Part shown: piece after piece, positions 63,349 to 64,000 of the stretch
Position numbering within the stretch: position 1 is the first letter of the stretch
Layout: each line of letters starts with the position of its first letter
NCBI RefSeq assembly: GCF_012033695.1
Contig: NZ_JAAVJI010000009.1
Span: 62,001-126,000, forward strand
DNA from: Pseudomonas quercus
GTDB lineage: Bacteria; Pseudomonadota; Gammaproteobacteria; Pseudomonadales; Pseudomonadaceae
Length of the DNA: 64,000 bases
Direction of reading: 5' to 3'
Made by a program: the position numbers and the translations under genes
The notes under the pieces: model-generated
What the model saw: only the letters and a program-made list of their open reading frames with translations
What the model was told of the DNA's origin: nothing
The model's database searches: none

Positions 63349-63463
63349 TACCTAAGCGCCATCAAGTATGTCTGTCGCTGTAAAAAATTGTACAAAGACC
63401 TTTAACTCGTACCGTTCGGTTTATCCCTTGAGGGCGCCCGGCAGCGCTGGCGCTGGCGCCGCC

Positions 63464-63484
63464 CCGCACCGGTTCGGTGGGTTT
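63464..63484 (+). terminator. Putative terminator after bphP
   Basis: CACCG (63467-63471) pairs with CGGTG (63475-63479), extended by CC/GG with a bulge, then GTTTT. Moderate support. Confidence 0.55.
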
Positions 63485-63578
63485 TACGTCGGCAACCCGG
63501 TTGTAGAGCCTTCGTACACCTGGATCCTATTATCCGACCAGCGGTAGCTTCATTGATTAATGTTATGGAGGCCATAGG

Positions 63579-63629
63579 GGATAACCCTCATACCTGCCCC
63601 AGAGTGGGGCTGTAGCCTAAGGGTTATCC
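63579..63629 (+). promoter_or_regulatory. Inverted repeat covering the ribosome binding site of the next gene
   Basis: GGATAACCCT (63579-63588) is the reverse complement of AGGGTTATCC (63620-63629), with an inner hairpin GCCCCA-GAG-TGGGGC (63596-63610). The right arm contains the AAGGG ribosome binding site and ends directly at the ATG at 63630. Confidence 0.65.
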
Positions 63630-64000
63630 ATGACATCCCCCGCCCTCGACACGCGCTCTGCCACCCGCTATGCACCTGTGCTGCTCAGTGCGGCGGGCGC
63701 CTTGGTTTCCATTGCCGTGTTCGCCGCCGAACCTGCCATGAATGCGTGGCTGATGGGGCTGAGCATTGCCCTGCCCGCCCTCGCTGCGGGTGTGCTCAGT
63801 GCCAGGCTGCAGGCGTCGGCTTCAAAAGCCAGCGCCTTGCAGGCTGATCACGAGCCTGTTGCCACGCCAGTACAGCCGTCTGACAGTGATCGCCTGTGCC
63901 AGGCCGCCTTTCCGGTGTGGATGCGCCAGATCAGCACCTCCCGTGAACAGACCGAAAGCGCCATCAGTGCGTTGACGTCACGCTTCGTGGATATCGCCAG
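63630..64000 (+). CDS. Methyl-accepting chemotaxis-like protein, N-terminal part (3' end outside window)
   Basis: 123 residues visible from the ATG at 63630. Two membrane helices (VLLSAAGALVSIAVFAAEP and WLMGLSIALPALAAGVLSA) are followed by a charged linker and RLCQAAFPVWMRQISTSREQTESAISALTSRFVDIA, which reads like the start of a Pseudomonas chemotaxis-type transducer lacking a large periplasmic sensor. The frame runs out of the window. The assignment rests on this short N-terminal match and is only moderate. Confidence 0.5.
   Translation, partial: MTSPALDTRSATRYAPVLLSAAGALVSIAVFAAEPAMNAWLMGLSIALPALAAGVLSARLQASASKASALQADHEPVATPVQPSDSDRLCQAAFPVWMRQISTSREQTESAISALTSRFVDIA

Noticed and set aside
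63384..63420. TGTACA and a nearby CGTACC resembling a LitR/PplR light-regulator site
   Set aside because: The second half matches at only four of six bases and the spacing is 13 rather than the 12 I recall for the consensus; too weak to report as a site.
1..64000. tRNA, rRNA, CRISPR arrays, insertion sequences and attachment sites
   Set aside because: No tRNA-like T-loop in an intergenic region, no regularly spaced repeats with spacers, no transposase or integrase frame and no flanking direct repeats at the AT-rich cassette were found by reading.

Overview
The window is a contiguous piece of a high-GC gammaproteobacterial chromosome. Gene families and gene order point to Pseudomonas, most likely the P. 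putida group: the NAGGN osmolyte genes beside yheU and an rsmI-type csrA, the actP/DUF485 pair, minCDE-rluA-apeB-mscS, a PA1414-family microprotein, a class-typical bacteriophytochrome kinase, and REP-type palindromes between operons. Genes are dense on both strands. Some 62 protein genes are supported, two of them cut by the window edges (ngg at the left, a chemoreceptor-like gene at the right). I see no rRNA, tRNA, CRISPR array, transposase, integrase or prophage.

Layout. 1-2.4 kb: end of the NAGGN operon, yheU and rsmI. 2.6-8.6 kb: YnfA, DUF3309, a Zur-box-preceded ZnuD-type TonB receptor, the acetate symporter pair and an orphan betaine-type binding protein. 8.9-13.0 kb: a membrane GH17 enzyme, a small membrane protein, and an alpha/beta hydrolase overlapping an mlaA homologue. 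13.2-21.4 kb: pirin, a lauroyl acyltransferase, minCDE, rluA, apeB, a large MscS channel and an antisense-strand 28-residue acidic peptide. 21.6-26.7 kb: a complete family-1 ABC importer operon ending in a HAD phosphatase, then the tRNA acp3U enzyme. 26.9-29.8 kb: an AT-rich accessory cassette. 30-45 kb: housekeeping and envelope genes (DEAD helicase, EamA, LysR, PpiA, ABC exporter, AlkB, Def, YihY, CvfB, TorF, LpxO, CysK). 45-53 kb: DUF748, MoxR/VWA pair, YafJ-type amidotransferase, oligopeptidase B, cNMP-binding protein. 53-64 kb: SPOUT methylase, envelope and small conserved proteins, rnd, eptA, bacteriophytochrome and the start of a chemoreceptor.

The most unusual part is the AT-rich cassette at about 26.87-29.82 kb. 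It holds an orphan hcp (type VI secretion tube protein), a cytoplasmic T4-type (GH24) lysozyme with an intact Glu-Asp-Thr triad and no signal peptide, and two tandem paralogous exported proteins sharing a Cys pair and a calcium-loop-like motif. The simplest reading is a horizontally acquired Hcp-delivered muramidase effector with duplicated periplasmic immunity proteins. No other T6SS gene lies in the window, so the apparatus must be elsewhere.

A second theme is the envelope: three lipid A modifying enzymes (LpxL-type, LpxO, EptA), MlaA, TorF, DUF748/AsmA-like, MscS, YihY and two LPS-independent transport systems. Regulatory sequences worth noting are the Zur box before znuD, a terminator-like hairpin just before the TTG start of minD, a long palindrome before a LysR gene, a heptamer tandem repeat touching the moxR ribosome binding site, and an inverted repeat that would hide the ribosome binding site of the right-edge chemoreceptor.

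All functions are inferred from reading the translated sequences; no database search was run.
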